A stretch of 64,000 nt of DNA from NCBI GenBank assembly GCA_034770075.1, contig JAVJAP010000337.1, positions 1 through 64,000 of the forward strand. The letters run 5' to 3'. The position numbers and the translations under genes were made by a program. How positions within the stretch are numbered: the first letter of the stretch is position 1; each line of letters begins with the position of its first letter. The DNA is from Aralia elata. Lineage: Eukaryota; Streptophyta; Magnoliopsida; Apiales; Araliaceae. The notes beneath the pieces are model-generated. The model had not been told where the DNA came from, did not search any database, and saw only the letters and a list, made by a program, of their open reading frames with translations. Below, one piece after another: positions 23,301-34,329 of this stretch.

Positions 23301-25385
23301 TTTGTATCGGATTACTCCTGTACCCTTATGACAACTATGCCTTGTGTTGTTAATCCAAAAAGGCTCGATGTAAATGCTTGAAGTTTGCATTTGTGTAGGT
23401 GATGGCTCGATCGCTACCTTTGGACAAGCACAAGCTAGTGAAATTGTTGAGGAATGAGTTTAAGGAAGTTGTGGCAGTGACTGGAGATGGAACAAATGAT
23501 GCTCCTGCTTTGCATGAGGCAGATATTGGACTAGCTATGGGCATAGCAGGAACAGAGGTCTATTTTTCCCGTTCCAGACTTCCAGTTTTTCAACTAATCA
23601 TGTGTAATACTTGATAGAATTATGATAAAGACATTCATATGCAAATTCAAAGTATTACTGTGTTTAGTATAGTCTTCTGATGTTTCTTATTACAGGTCGC
23701 GAAAGAAAATTCTGATATTGTCATAATGGATGACAATTTTAAGACCATTGTGACAGTTGCCAAATGGGGTCGATCCGTTTATATCAACATTCAGAAGTTT
23801 GTTCAATTTCAGTTAACTGTTAATGTTGTTGCGCTCATGACCAATTTTCTTTCAGCATGTGTGTCAGGTTCCGTTTTCCAGACACTTAAAACCTTACAAT
23901 TATGAGTATTTTTATGTGCACTAACATTTGTACACTAACTGCGCACTAACAGAGAAAAAACAGTACATGTGTCCATTCAAAAAGTAGGACTCATGTAATT
24001 TTTTCTCTCAGTTAGTGCACAACTATTAAAACTATTATTTAGCACGTTTTTTTATTAATTAAATACGAAACAAACTAGTAATATTGTGATTTATCGATAT
24101 TCAGGATCAGCCCCTCTTACCGCTGTGCAATTGCTTTGGGTGAACATGATTATGGACACACTTGGTGCATTAGCACTTGCTACAGAACCTCCAAATGATG
24201 GGCTGATGCAGCGGCCTCCGGTTGGGAGGAACGTAAACTTCATAACCAAGATTATGTGGAGGAACATTATCGGGCAAAGCGTTTATCAGCTCATTGTTCT
24301 TGGCATTCTCAAGTTTGATGGAACGCGCCTTTTTCAGCTCAATGGTTCAGACTCTTCTGTTGTTCTTAACACACTGATATTCAATACCTTCGTGTTCTGC
24401 CAGGTAACGACTAAACATTCAGCAGCATTATCTTGATCCTGTAATACTTCAGTTTCACATCAGATAATGTGGATTTTATTAGTGTTGTATAAGACTTAAC
24501 TCTAATACCAATAGTTCCAACTTCCAACACCATGTTTCTGAGTTTAAAATATAAAAGAAAAGAAAAGAAAAGGAAGGAGTTTTTTTTTCCAGTTCTCTTG
24601 TTGAGTTTTAATGAACATAAAAGGAAAGAAATGGATAAAAAAACTTGGATACTTTTCTTGCCACATATTTCTATCCAAAAATGGACCAAAAACTTTATAA
24701 CATAAGCAAATCTTCATAATCTCTATTATACCCTCTCCATTACAAAAACAACAAAACTAATATAAGGATAAAATAGTAATCTAAATGTAAAACCTACGTG
24801 TTCTTTCTTTTTTCTTTATAAACTTATTAACAACATAAAAGAAAACTTAAAATTTTTCTATTATTTTCTTTTCTATCCTAATTTAAGTTTTCTATTCTTT
24901 TTTTTCGTCCAAAACTCAGAAACATATACCGAGGCAACTTTTGGTAGGCCAAGATGATCCAAGTTGATGCTTTTGAGACAGCGGATTCAGCCTTGATCCT
25001 ATTATATCATATGATCAATATATCTCGAGATAAAATGTTGACATTATTTTTTGTACGTATTTTTTACCAGGTATTCAACGAAATCAACAGCCGGAATATG
25101 GAAAAGATCAACGTTTTCCGGGGAATGTTTGACAGTTGGGTGTTCATGATTGTGATGATCTCCACCGTGACTTTCCAAATCATTATCGTCGAGTTTTTAG
25201 GCACATTTGCAGATACTGTGCCATTAACCAAGAAACTATGGCTAGCCAGTGTTTTAATGGGCGCAGTGAGCTTACCTTTCGGAGCTCTTCTTAAGCTCAT
25301 CCCTGTTTTACCAGACAAGCATTCTGCCTCAGCCAAGCATTGTGATGGCTATGAACAGCTCCCTAGCGGTCCTGACCTGGCATGA
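20307..25385 (+). CDS. ACA4/ACA11-like: Autoinhibited Ca2+-ATPase, ACA4/ACA11 type (P2B); 5'-incomplete, frame broken by homopolymer insertions
   Basis: P-type pump that moves Ca2+ out of the cytosol; the closest Arabidopsis relatives I recognise, ACA4 and ACA11, are vacuolar. Exons by GT-AG and reading frame: 20307-20361, 20455-22408, 23399-23557, 23696-23867, 24105-24403 and 25071-25385 (stop TGA 25383). Motifs: EKIRIALYVQKAALHFIN, actuator SLSGESEP (21080s), TM4 AVPEGLPLAV, phosphorylation site CTDKTGTLTTNHM (Asp codon at 21585), ATP-binding KGASE, MVTGDN and TGDGTNDAPALHEADIG. The last TM segments and the C-terminus YEQLPSGPD are present. About ten TM segments are visible. The first exon (calmodulin-binding autoinhibitory domain, roughly 55 residues) is not found upstream. 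Frame is lost by one extra base in each of five A/T runs (about 20684, 20715, 20738, 22229, 22240). The remaining exons are clean. Either sequencing errors or a young pseudogene. Confidence 0.93.
22545..22790. repeat. Degenerate ATCGTATCGTGAATC repeats in an ATPase intron
   Basis: Within the 990-bp intron 22409-23398, words such as TCGTATCGTGTATCGAAA, GTGAATCATGAATCGTGT and CATATCGTGAATAAT recur in imperfect units of very roughly 60-90 bases. Related words recur at 23230-23310 (ATCGTATCGTAAATCATAGG). It has no coding capacity and is probably a decayed dispersed repeat. Confidence 0.6.
23940..24021. repeat. 82-bp hairpin (MITE-like) in an ATPase intron
   Basis: TGCGCACTAACAGAGAAAAAA at the left pairs with TTTTTTCTCTCAGTTAGTGCACA at the right. 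The inner part (ACATGTGTCC ... AGGACTCATGT) continues the stem. An extra partial copy of the arm (GTGCACTAACATTTGTAC) lies just upstream at 23915-23935. It is wholly inside the intron 23868-24104. Confidence 0.7.
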
Positions 25386-26254
25386 AAAGTAACATTATAT
25401 TTTTTCTAAGTAATAGGATCATTTTTTTCAGGCAGTTTTATTTAAACTTCTTGAATTTAAGCTCAATATTCCAGCTATGAACTAGCTCCCTACAATTTTA
25501 AAGCAGGGCTCTGTTACTTTGGCTTGGTACTTTTTTTGTGTGTGACTATTTAGCGAGGATAGCTACGTGGATTATTTAAACTTTGTCGATATTTATTAAA
25601 ACATTTTTTAGACCACTACAAAATATTCATTTATAAAAATTCGGATGGGTATAGTAATTAAAGTAGGGATTAGCTCTACTCTTGAACAAAAAAAGATTTC
25701 AGGCAAGTACCAACCTTTTGCGATAATACAAATCAACTTGAGTATATTGTGTCAGTTTATATTACTATTAGTAGGGTTGTAAAATGAACTAGACTCTTTG
25801 GTCTTTAGAACGCCGGTTTTAAGAATGTGTGATTGCCCTTCTCCGACCTTTACTGTTCAACTTGATTCTAAATTCGTCAATAGAATTGGCTTCGCTTCTC
25901 CTGTCGCGAAATGGGCACTAAAGACTTTTCAAGAGATCTCCTCCAAATCACTGGTAAACAAGGTCTTAGTATGTATGGGCATTCTGGGCAGGTCGCCATA
26001 AGTCGCTGGTTTGGAAGATTCAACTCAAGTTGAAGTTGGTTGTTCTCCGCCGCTTTAGCTCTTTTCGAGTTTCTCAACTGCTTACGGCCAAAGATGAGAT
26101 TCCGAAATTGCATTGGGGTAGAATCATTTCTATTCCCAGGGCTAGGCAAGAGTTCCACTTCACTTCGCCGGTGTCCGTTCAGCCCGAGGAGAAAGCCTTT
26201 ATTTAGATTTAGAAATGTTGTAAGAGAATGATTAGATCTAGAAGGCTGAGATCA
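25386..26254. other. ATPase 3' flank with a GC-richer patch of unknown origin
   Basis: The first 400 bases are probably 3' UTR and intergenic. From about 25790 to 26240 the base composition shifts to near 45-48% GC, with overlapping open frames of 60-95 codons on both strands that match no family I know. Mixed composition with no codon bias would fit an old organellar insertion, but I could not place it in any organelle gene. Confidence 0.35.
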
Positions 26255-26565
26255 ATTTTTATCGTACCTACTCGACTAAAAGTTCGATTTGAGCTCGACT
26301 CGAAATATAAACGATTCAAATATGAGCAAATTTTAAAATTCGATAAATTATTCGAACTATTTCAAATTGCAATTTCCTGTTGATACTCGGATCATATTCG
26401 CTCGAAAAGTGCAAATTGTTCGGGCTCGATTTGAGATCATGCTCTACTTGGTATCTAAACAAATGAGCCTCAATCAAACTTTATTTCAAACTTGATAAAT
26501 TTTATGAACCAAATCTGAGCAACTCAATACTCGGCTCGATTCGATTCATTTACACCCCTAACTAT
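26255..26565 (-). mobile_element. Remnant of a common plant DNA-transposon-like repeat
   Basis: On the minus strand the region opens TAGGGGTGTAAATGAATCGA followed by ATCGAGCCGAGTATTGAG and further GCTCGA/TCGAGC words. This is a widespread intergenic repeat type in dicots. The matching opposite terminus and target duplication were not found, so it is called as a fragment. Confidence 0.45.
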
Positions 26566-26977
26566 CAATAAAAGGATTACATCTTTTTTGTGTGAAACAA
26601 AAATAGAGCAGCAGAATGCATCAGAATTTGATCTCTCTGTGATCCTTTGGACTAATCTTTCGGGTATGAACAAAAATCGAGCAAATGCGAAATAAATCCT
26701 AGATACTGATCAATGTAAAAAAGAGAGCATGAATACCAAACATGCTACACCACAAAATTAACGTACAAATGCTGAATAATTTCTCATAGAGAGATACTAC
26801 AAAGCATATAGGAATTGATTTGATATTTATTTCTCTAAGCATTTATAGAGAGTTAATTGGCAGCACAACTAAGAAAAAAAAGACTTTTATAGAAAATTTT
26901 GATTCTTATCAAGGAACAAATGCTGGCATACCTGAATTTAAACATGGTACTGAGAGCTGGAGCTTTGAACAGGAAGG
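26566..26977 (+). other. Copia insertion site with an exon-like open frame
   Basis: An open frame at about 26865-26977 reads FIENFDSYQGTNAGIPEFKHGTESWSFEQEG in pieces and is interrupted by the SIRE element at the duplication GAAGG (26973-26977). Beyond the element (39569 on) the frame continues SGQISFSYKILVFR. It could be a host exon split by the insertion. I do not recognise the protein and cannot exclude chance. Confidence 0.3.
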
Positions 26978-28646
26978 TGTTACGAATCACACGTTTAAAT
27001 TTGATGTTGTGATATTAATGTATATATGTTTCAGTAGCTGAATTGTAAAGTCCTTACAAAGATTTGACGTACAAGAACTTAGATAGAAAAGATCAAACTT
27101 GTTAGGTTGATCAAATGAATTAAAATGATAAGGTTAGACTGATCGTTGAGTACTACACAAAGTCGTCATAAAGCATCTAGTGAGGGATCGTAGAGCAGTC
27201 AGCCAACTTGGAGTTCAGTCATCTTAAAGCTACGCATAGTTTTCCAGACAAACGTAGAGTGAGGCTTGGTCAGTCGCAGAGCTCCCTCTCGATATCGTTG
27301 AGTTTGTCAGGCAAACGTAGAGTGAAGCTCGACCAGTCGCATCGTAGAGTTGGGCCAGGTAAACGCAGAGTGACTCGGAAGATCGTAGAATTAATTCTAT
27401 CAACAATCAAGCATGATCGTAGAGTCACAACTGCATGAGCAAGTCGCCAGTTCTCAAGAAGCTAAAAGAGCAAAACATTGATATTGTCTCTAAGTGATCA
27501 AAATGCAACATGAAAGATCTTAGTGAACGTCTGCAAGAATCAAGTCTCATCAAAGGATCGTATAGTCAGCCAAACACTCTACGATCCTCATCATACGAAG
27601 AAACCAAGAACTAAATTGAATATTCTATGTTGCCCATAATGGATTGTTAACATCAATATCAATAGAGTGACCTGTCCAAGATAGTTGCTGAATACTTAAT
27701 TGATCGGAACGAAGAATCAAAGTCAGTGGGGAACAAACAGCTACAATTGCAGACATTCTGAGCACTGTTCCTGCCACTATCTGGGGACAAGCTAATGGAT
27801 GCTGACTCACCCCACTACTGCGCGCAACAAGGAATAAATTATTCCTAAGTTCAACAACAAATCTCAACGGGAATATTACATGCAATGATCTCATTTCAAC
27901 GGAAGAATTCAGAGGCATCTATTTAAGGCAAATAGATTGGAGAATCAAATAAGCAAGTACGAACAAAGAAACCAAATCTGTCAAAGTCTCACTCTACGAT
28001 CAAGGTGAAACATCTTGCTTCGCTACTAAGTTCATCAGACCATATGCTTCAAGCAACTTAGTAGCAACAAAACCAAATACTCTCAATCAAGTGAAAGGGT
28101 CAACAGGTGACCAATGAGTTCCAAGTCTACTGGACTTGAAGAGTACTTAGTGTACTAGGTAATTCTAAGACTGCGGGTCTTAGTCTACAGTATTCCAAGT
28201 CTGCTAAACTTGACGAAGTTCAATAGTAAACTAGAGTTCCAAGGCTGCTAGCTTTGAAGAGTACTTAGTGTACTGGAGTTCCGAGGCTGCTGGCTTTGAA
28301 GGAATCTTAGTGATTCAAGTTGTAAAGATATCCTTAGTGGATTTGCTACTCGTAGAGTATAACAGTGGAGTAGGAGTCCTGTGTGCTCTGAACCACTTAA
28401 AGTCTTGTGTTTCTCTCTCTGCACTTTATAACTGCCATAACTGCTATAACTGTTATATCACTGCTATATCATATCCGTTATAGCTGTTGTATCTTTAAGG
28501 GGGATTAAAATCAATCATATATTCTGTTGTGCTTAATTAACTTGTTTATTTACTAATCCTATAAGTCATTCTTTTGAAAACGGCTTAAAAAGTTTTTAAG
28601 AATCTATCCAACCCCCCTCTCTTCTAGATATCTTTTATGCGTCTGG
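26978..28646 (+). repeat. 5' LTR of the SIRE element
   Basis: It pairs with 37915-39563 at high identity along its whole length. It begins TGTTACGAATCACACG. Its last ~9 bases (AAACTAACA in the partner) are missing, so the sequence goes from CTGG almost straight to the primer-binding site. The LTR holds seven exact copies of CGTAGAGT or ACTCTACG and repeated CAAGTCTGCTGGACTTG-type palindromic words (28120-28320). Confidence 0.9.
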
Positions 28647-28649
28647 TAT

Positions 28650-28663
28650 TGGTATCAAAGCAG
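28650..28663 (+). promoter_or_regulatory. Primer-binding site (initiator Met tRNA type)
   Basis: TGGTATCAAAGCAG differs by one base from the usual copia site TGGTATCAGAGC complementary to the 3' end of tRNA-iMet. Confidence 0.85.
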
Positions 28664-28701
28664 GTTCTCACCATTAAAGCTTAACTCGCTTGAGTAGATC
28701 A

Positions 28702-29933
28702 ATGGCACAAACCAGAAATGGCTCTGAGCTAGGTGGAGGAAACAAACCACCTCTTTGCAATAAAGAAAAATTTGCCAACTGAAAAGTTCGCATACAGGCG
28801 TACATGGACGTCATAGATGATGATCTATTTGATGCTGTCATAAGTAGGCCCTACGTACCAACAAAGTTAACGCCAACTACTGACGACCCAAACAAAGTCT
28901 CAATCAAATTAAGAAAAGATTGGACAGATGCAGAGAAGAAAGCAGTTCAGCTGGACAAGAGAGCCAAAAACATTTTGTTCATGGCTCTAGAAGATGAGAT
29001 GTTTGAAAACGTTGCCAACTGCAAAACAGCAAAGGAAGTTTGGGATGCATTGCTAATCATGAATGAAGGGACTGAAGAGGTTAGAGAAAACAAACAGTCA
29101 TTGCTCACACAACAGTATGAAATGTTTAACCACGTCTCTGGGAAAACATTACTTCCACATATGAAAGGTTTAACGTGCTACTTAACTCTCTTCGAGCATA
29201 CAGAATGATCTATCCAAATAAAGATCTCATCATCAAATTCATGAGAGCCTTGCCAAGCAAGTGGGATGCTAAAACCACTGCCATTAGAGAATCAAAGAAT
29301 CTCCATGAAATGACTGTGCAGATGTTATATGGCAACCTTCTCACCTATGAATTGGAGTTGACTCAAAGAGCTGAAACATTGTCAAAAGGAAAGAAGAAGG
29401 AAAGAGGAATTGCTCTTAAGGCCTCTACATCAAAGATAGCTGACAAAAATTACTCAAATGATGACTTAGATAATGATGAAGAAATCAATGATGAAGGAGC
29501 TGTCATGCTAGTCAGACACTTCAAGAGATTCATTAACAGAAACTGCAGATCAAGAAAATTCAGCAACAGCAATAAAGAACAAGTAAGTGATTTGTGCTAC
29601 AACTATAAACAACCAGGTCACTTCATTGCAAACTGCGATAAACCTCTAAGAGAAGAATTGAGAAAGAACAAGAAGAATCCACATTCAAAGAAAAACCCCA
29701 AAGGCTATCACAAGTTCAAGAAAAAAGATAAAGGCTTTGTAGCTGAGAGTTCATGGAGTGACTCATACAATGACTCAAGCTATGAGTCAAACGAAGATGA
29801 AGAACCACACAAAGCCAATCTATGCTTAATGGCCAAAGAAGGAAAAATCAAAGAATTCAACGTTGATGAGGTATTTGATTTTTACTTTCCTGATTTAACT
29901 ATTGATGATCTTAGAGAAGGAATGACTCCATGA
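28702..29933 (+). pseudogene. Gag of the SIRE element
   Basis: The ATG at 28702 starts MAQTRNGSELGGG. The frame meets TGA at about 28780 where the family has Trp, then runs through the UBN2-type capsid (AKNILFMALEDEMFENVANC, EVWDALLIMNEGT). It changes frame near 29170-29200 and reaches a zinc knuckle. The knuckle reads CYNYKQPGHFIANC, with Tyr in place of the second Cys, so it should not bind zinc normally. A lysine-rich tail follows. Confidence 0.85.
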
Positions 29934-30815
29934 TAGAACTGCATAAATATATGAAAATGTTCAGGGTTCTATCAAGGGACCATTCTTTTCTTCAAGAGGA
30001 AAAAAAGAAAGCAATTGTAGAGTTGGAAACTGCTCTACGAACTGCTAACTCTTGTACCAGTCTTGAGGCTGAGAATGCTAACTTGAAACAGAAAGATGAG
30101 CTTAGCTCTCAGAAAGAATTAATTCTAGTTTCTAAAATTCAGGAACTAGAAAAGACAATTTTAATATGGAACAAGTCTTCTCTGTCTATGGAATCTATGA
30201 TCTCTAGCCAAAGATCAGTTGCTAGCAGGTCAGGTCTGGGGTTCTGTAAATCCTCTTCAGAACTCATTGTGGACAAAGATATGGAAACAAATGATAGCAG
30301 CTCCTCTAAGTTCAATAAGGGAATTGTATTTGTTAAAATCCTCACAAACAGTTGGTCCAAGCTATTCAAACTCTGCTAAAAAGGTTGTTGGATCTCACAC
30401 AAGTCTAGGATTCAAGAGATCAAAGAGTAAGTCAACTTCTACATTTAAGCCTCGAAGGATCGTAGAGTCTGGCAGAACTCACTCTACGAACCAACCTGGT
30501 AAGAATCGTAGAGTTGACTTCCACTCCATGAAAACTGTGAATCATAGAATTGTGTGGAAGCAAAAAGAATATAAGCCAAAAGGAAAAGTTGTGAGCTACT
30601 ACTTTCCACATATGTCCAAGACAAAAAAGAATCCATACTCATACACAAACGCACATTATATTCAATGTTATACATGCTATAAATATGGTTATAAAGCTAC
30701 AGAATGCCATTTCAATAATCTCTATCCTGTGTTGCACAGACCTAAAATCAAGCAGATTTGGGTCCCCAAAGCTACTAACAAATCTGGACCCAAGCAAGTT
30801 TGGGTACCAAAATGA
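29930..30815 (+). pseudogene. Coiled-coil gag-protease linker of the SIRE element
   Basis: A Glu/Lys/Leu-rich coiled coil (EEKKKAIVELETALRTAN, ELSSQKELILVSKIQELEKT) at 30000-30160 is followed in another frame by a basic stretch that ends in two WVPK repeats (QIWVPK and QVWVPK, 30745-30812). This is usual for SIRE polyproteins between gag and protease. Three CGTAGAGT/ACTCTACG words fall here in different reading frames. Confidence 0.7.
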
Positions 30816-30829
30816 AAGTTAATCCTTTC

Positions 30830-31360
30830 TGCAGGTACAAAGCTCCACTCAGTCAACATAGTACCTTCTTGATAGTGGATGCTCAAGACATATGACAGGC
30901 AACAAAGCCCTCTTGTCAAACTTTGTGGAAAAAGATGGTTCTGCAGTCATCTTTAGAGATAACAATTCTGGAACAACAAGAAAATATGGTTCAGTTGGAA
31001 ACAGTGTTGTGTCTTTCAGCAAAGTGGCATATGTTGAAGATCTAAAACACAATCTTCTTAGCATCAACCAACTATGTGATAAAGGTCATCAAGTCACCTT
31101 CCTCAACAATCAATGTCTTTCAGCAAAGTGGCATATGTTGAAGATCTAAAACACAATCTTCTTAGCATCAACCAACTATGTGATAAAGGTCATCAAGTCA
31201 CCTTCCTCGGCAATCAATGTCAAGTCAGACATTTAAAGACCAGCTCATTAAAGCTGATTGGATCAAGAGAAGGAAATGTCTATATTGTCAACCTTGCTGA
31301 GCTAAGTCACGATGAGACAATATGCTTCCTTGTTAAAGCTTCTGAAGATCTTTTTTAGCT
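30830..31360 (+). pseudogene. Protease and pre-integrase region of the SIRE element
   Basis: LLDSGCSRHMTG (about 30868-30900) is the copia protease active site, and VAYVEDLKHNLLSINQLCDKG follows. A 104-bp stretch is tandemly duplicated (31011-31114 and 31115-31218), which shifts the frame. The frame ends at a TAG at 31358, just before the LWHRRLSHLN zinc region. Confidence 0.8.
31011..31218 (+). repeat. 104-bp tandem duplication in the protease region
   Basis: GTCTTTCAGCAAAGTGGCAT begins both units at 31011 and 31115. The units are almost identical up to TTCCTC(AA/GG)CAATCAAT. The unit length is not a multiple of three. Confidence 0.95.
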
Positions 31361-32300
31361 ATGGCATAGGAGACTATCTCATTTAAACTTCAAGAGTATG
31401 TCAAAACTAGCCTCCAAAGACCTTGTAGCAGGATTGCCAAAGTTCAACTTCATCAAAGAGAAACCCTGCAAAGCATGTTAGTTTGGAAAGCAAACAAAAA
31501 GCTTATTCAAAGGCAAAGCAGTCAACTCAAATGATAAGCCCATGCAGTTACTCCATATGGATCTATTTGGGCCTATCCCAACTGCAAGCATTGGAGGAAA
31601 GAGATATTCACTGGTAGTAGTGGATGACTACACCAGGTTCACATGGACATTCTCTCTAAGCTCTAAAGATGAAACCAGTTCTCAACTAATCAAGCTGTTC
31701 AAACTAGTTATGAATGAGAAAAAGGAGAAGATCAAAACTATCAGAAGTAATAATAGAAGAGAGTTTGATTTCTCTGAAGTAGAGCAGTATTGTGAAGAGA
31801 ATGACATCAATCACAACTTCTCAGCTCCAAGAACTCCTTAACAAATTGGAGTAGCTGAAAGGAAGAACAGGACTCTAATTGAAGCAGGAAGAGCTCTACT
31901 TGCAGCTGCCCGTCTACCTGAGTATTTCTAGGCAGAAGCTGTCAACACTGCTTGCTACACTCAAAACATGTCTCTTATTCACTCAACCCTCAAGAAGACC
32001 CCTTATGATTTATGGAAAGGAAGAAAGCCAAACATCAACTACTTTCATGCTTTTGGGTGTCGGTGTTACATTTTCAACAATGGCAAGAAGTACCTGACCA
32101 AATTCCAGCTAAAGTTAGATGAAGGAATCTTCCTTGGTTATGCTATAGATAGTAAAGCATATAGGGTATTCAACAAGGAGTCTCTAACTGTAGAAGTCTC
32201 CATTCATATAACCTTTGACGAATCAGACCATATAAGGAAGGAGGCTCCACTCAACGAAAGTGTAGAAAAGAACTCTACGATTGCAGAATCAAAAATCGTA
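31360..32300 (+). pseudogene. Integrase of the SIRE element
   Basis: Reads LWHRRLSHLNFKSMSKLASK (zinc region), LLHMDLFGPIPTASIGGKRY and VVVDDYTRFTWTF (catalytic core), then GVAERKNRTLIEAGRALL and PYDLWKGRKPNI. Stops interrupt it at about 31478, 31840 and 31929. Each fits a C-to-T or G-to-A change from the family codon (Gln, Gln and Trp). Confidence 0.88.
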
Positions 32301-32539
32301 GAGTTAGACACTACGAACGTCGAGCCAGAATCAGAAAACATAGAGCGAGAAGAAGAAATCATAGAGTTCACATTACCAGACAGTGAAACTCTACGACCTG
32401 AACCTGAAGTCAATCTAGAAGAACTCAGACAAGAAAGCATCAGAACAGATGTCCCAAGAAGGAAAAAATGGACAAAGGATCATACTGAAGATCTTGTCAT
32501 TAGAGATCCTGATGTTAGAGTGAAGACAAGGTCAACAAC

Positions 32540-33530
32540 TCAAAATGAATGTTTCTACCTGAGTTTTCTCTCTCAAATAAATCCCAAGAAGGTAGAAGAA
32601 GCATTAGAGGATTCAAGTTGGATAGAGACTATGCAAGAAGAGCTCAACCAATTTGAAAGAAGCAAAGTCTGGAGACTAGTTGAAAGGCCAAAACAACATC
32701 CAGTCATTGGCACCAAATGAGTTTTCAGGAACAACATGGATGAAGAAGGTGGCATCACAAGGAACAATGCAAGATTGGTAGCTAAAGGTTACTCACGGGA
32801 ATAAGGGATTGACTATGATGAAACCTTTGCTCCTGTTGCAAGATTGGAAGCCATCAAGATATTTCTTGCCCATGTTGCTCACATGAAATTCAAAGTCTTC
32901 CAAATGGATGTCAAGAGTGCATTTCTCAATAGTGAACTTCAAAAAGAAGTCTATGTGGAACCCTCCAGGTTTTATCAATCCAACCCTTTTCTAATTATGT
33001 GTATAAATTAGATAAAGCTTTATATAGATTAAAACAAGCACCTAGAGCATGGTATGAAACTCTTACAAATTTTCTCATTTAAAAGTGATTCACTAGAGGT
33101 AGAGTAGACACCACTTTATTCCTAAGGAAACACAAGGATAAATCACTCTTAGTTCAGATCTACATGGATGATATTATTTTTGGTTCTACTGATGAAAAGT
33201 TGTGTGAAAGGTTTGCCAAGCTAATGCAGAGCAAGTTTGAAATGAGCATGATGGGAGAACTGAACGTCTTCCTTGGACTTCAAGTGAAGTAAATTGACGA
33301 AGGTATATTCATCAACCAAGCCAAGTACATTAAAGACTTATTAAAGAAGTATGACATGGATTCAGCCACCATCATGAAAACTCATATAGCACCTGCAACT
33401 AAGCTTGACAAAGATAAGAAAGGTAAAAGTATTGATATTACTCAATACAGAGGTATGATAGGCTCTCTCCTATACTTAACATCTAGCAGACCAGATATTA
33501 TGTTTACTACTTGTATATGCTAGATTTCAA
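32540..33530 (+). pseudogene. Reverse transcriptase of the SIRE element
   Basis: Conserved pieces are EEALEDSSWIETMQEELNQF, ARLVAKGYS, GIDYDETFAPVARLEAIK, VFQMDVKSAFLN, the catalytic YMDDIIFGST (about 33160-33190) and YRGMIGSLLYLTSSRPDIMF. Nonsense codons at about 32718, 32803, 33080 and 33291 all fit transitions from Trp or Gln codons. Frames change near 32970 and 33515. Confidence 0.88.
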
Positions 33531-33554
33531 GCTAATCCCAAGGAATCACATTTA

Positions 33555-34018
33555 ATGGTTGTAAAAAGGATTTTCAGGTATCTTAAGGGCACTCCCAGCT
33601 TGGGACTCTGGTATCCTAAGGAGTCACCCTTTGATCTTATAGGATACTCATATGCTGACTATGCAGGTTACAAATTTAATAAAAAGAGCACAAGTGGAAC
33701 ATGTCAACTGTTTGGAAATAAACTTGTCTCTTGGTTTAGCAAAAAGCAAAACTCAGTATCAACCTCAACCGCAGAAGCTGAATACATTACTGCTGGCAGT
33801 TGCTGTGCACAAATCCTATGGATTAAAAATCAGCTAGCTGACTATGGGTTTGAGTTCAAATCTATTCTTGTACATTATGACAATACTAGTGTTATTATGA
33901 CAATACTAGTGTTATTCCAACTGAAATCCAGCTTGCTGATGTCTTTACAAAACCATTGGATGAATCAAGGTTTAACATGTTGATAAGTGAATTAGGAATG
34001 TTAAATTTACACTCATGA
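33555..34018 (+). pseudogene. RNase H of the SIRE element, internally deleted
   Basis: Starts RIFRYLKGTPSLGLWYP and runs through SWFSKKQNSVSTSTAEAEYI to HYDNTSVI. There a 20-bp word TATGACAATACTAGTGTTAT is duplicated (33874-33913), and the sequence jumps to the C-terminal LADVFTKPLDESRFN-type end. About 100 bases normally found between these parts are missing. The end is at 34018 (TGA). Confidence 0.85.
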
Positions 34019-34329
34019 TACTTTTGTGTTAGAACCTACTAACTCTATGGGATGAAAGCCAAATACAGAAAAGGTCGTAGAGTAAAGCCAGTTCGTAGAG
34101 TCAGAATGACTCAAGGAAGAATCATAGAGCTCAGGGGGAGCTAAGGGCAAAACAGTCTTATCCTTCAGGATATAAAGACATGCCTCCATTCAGAACTAAA
34201 CAAGTGTCCCACTCGGCTCATTAAGAGGGAAGTTTTTAAATTAGTTCGTAACTGTTACTACTTATTTACATATTCTGATTTCAAAATTTCAATAGTCTCT
34301 CCCTCTCGCCAAAACCCTAGATTTCAAAG

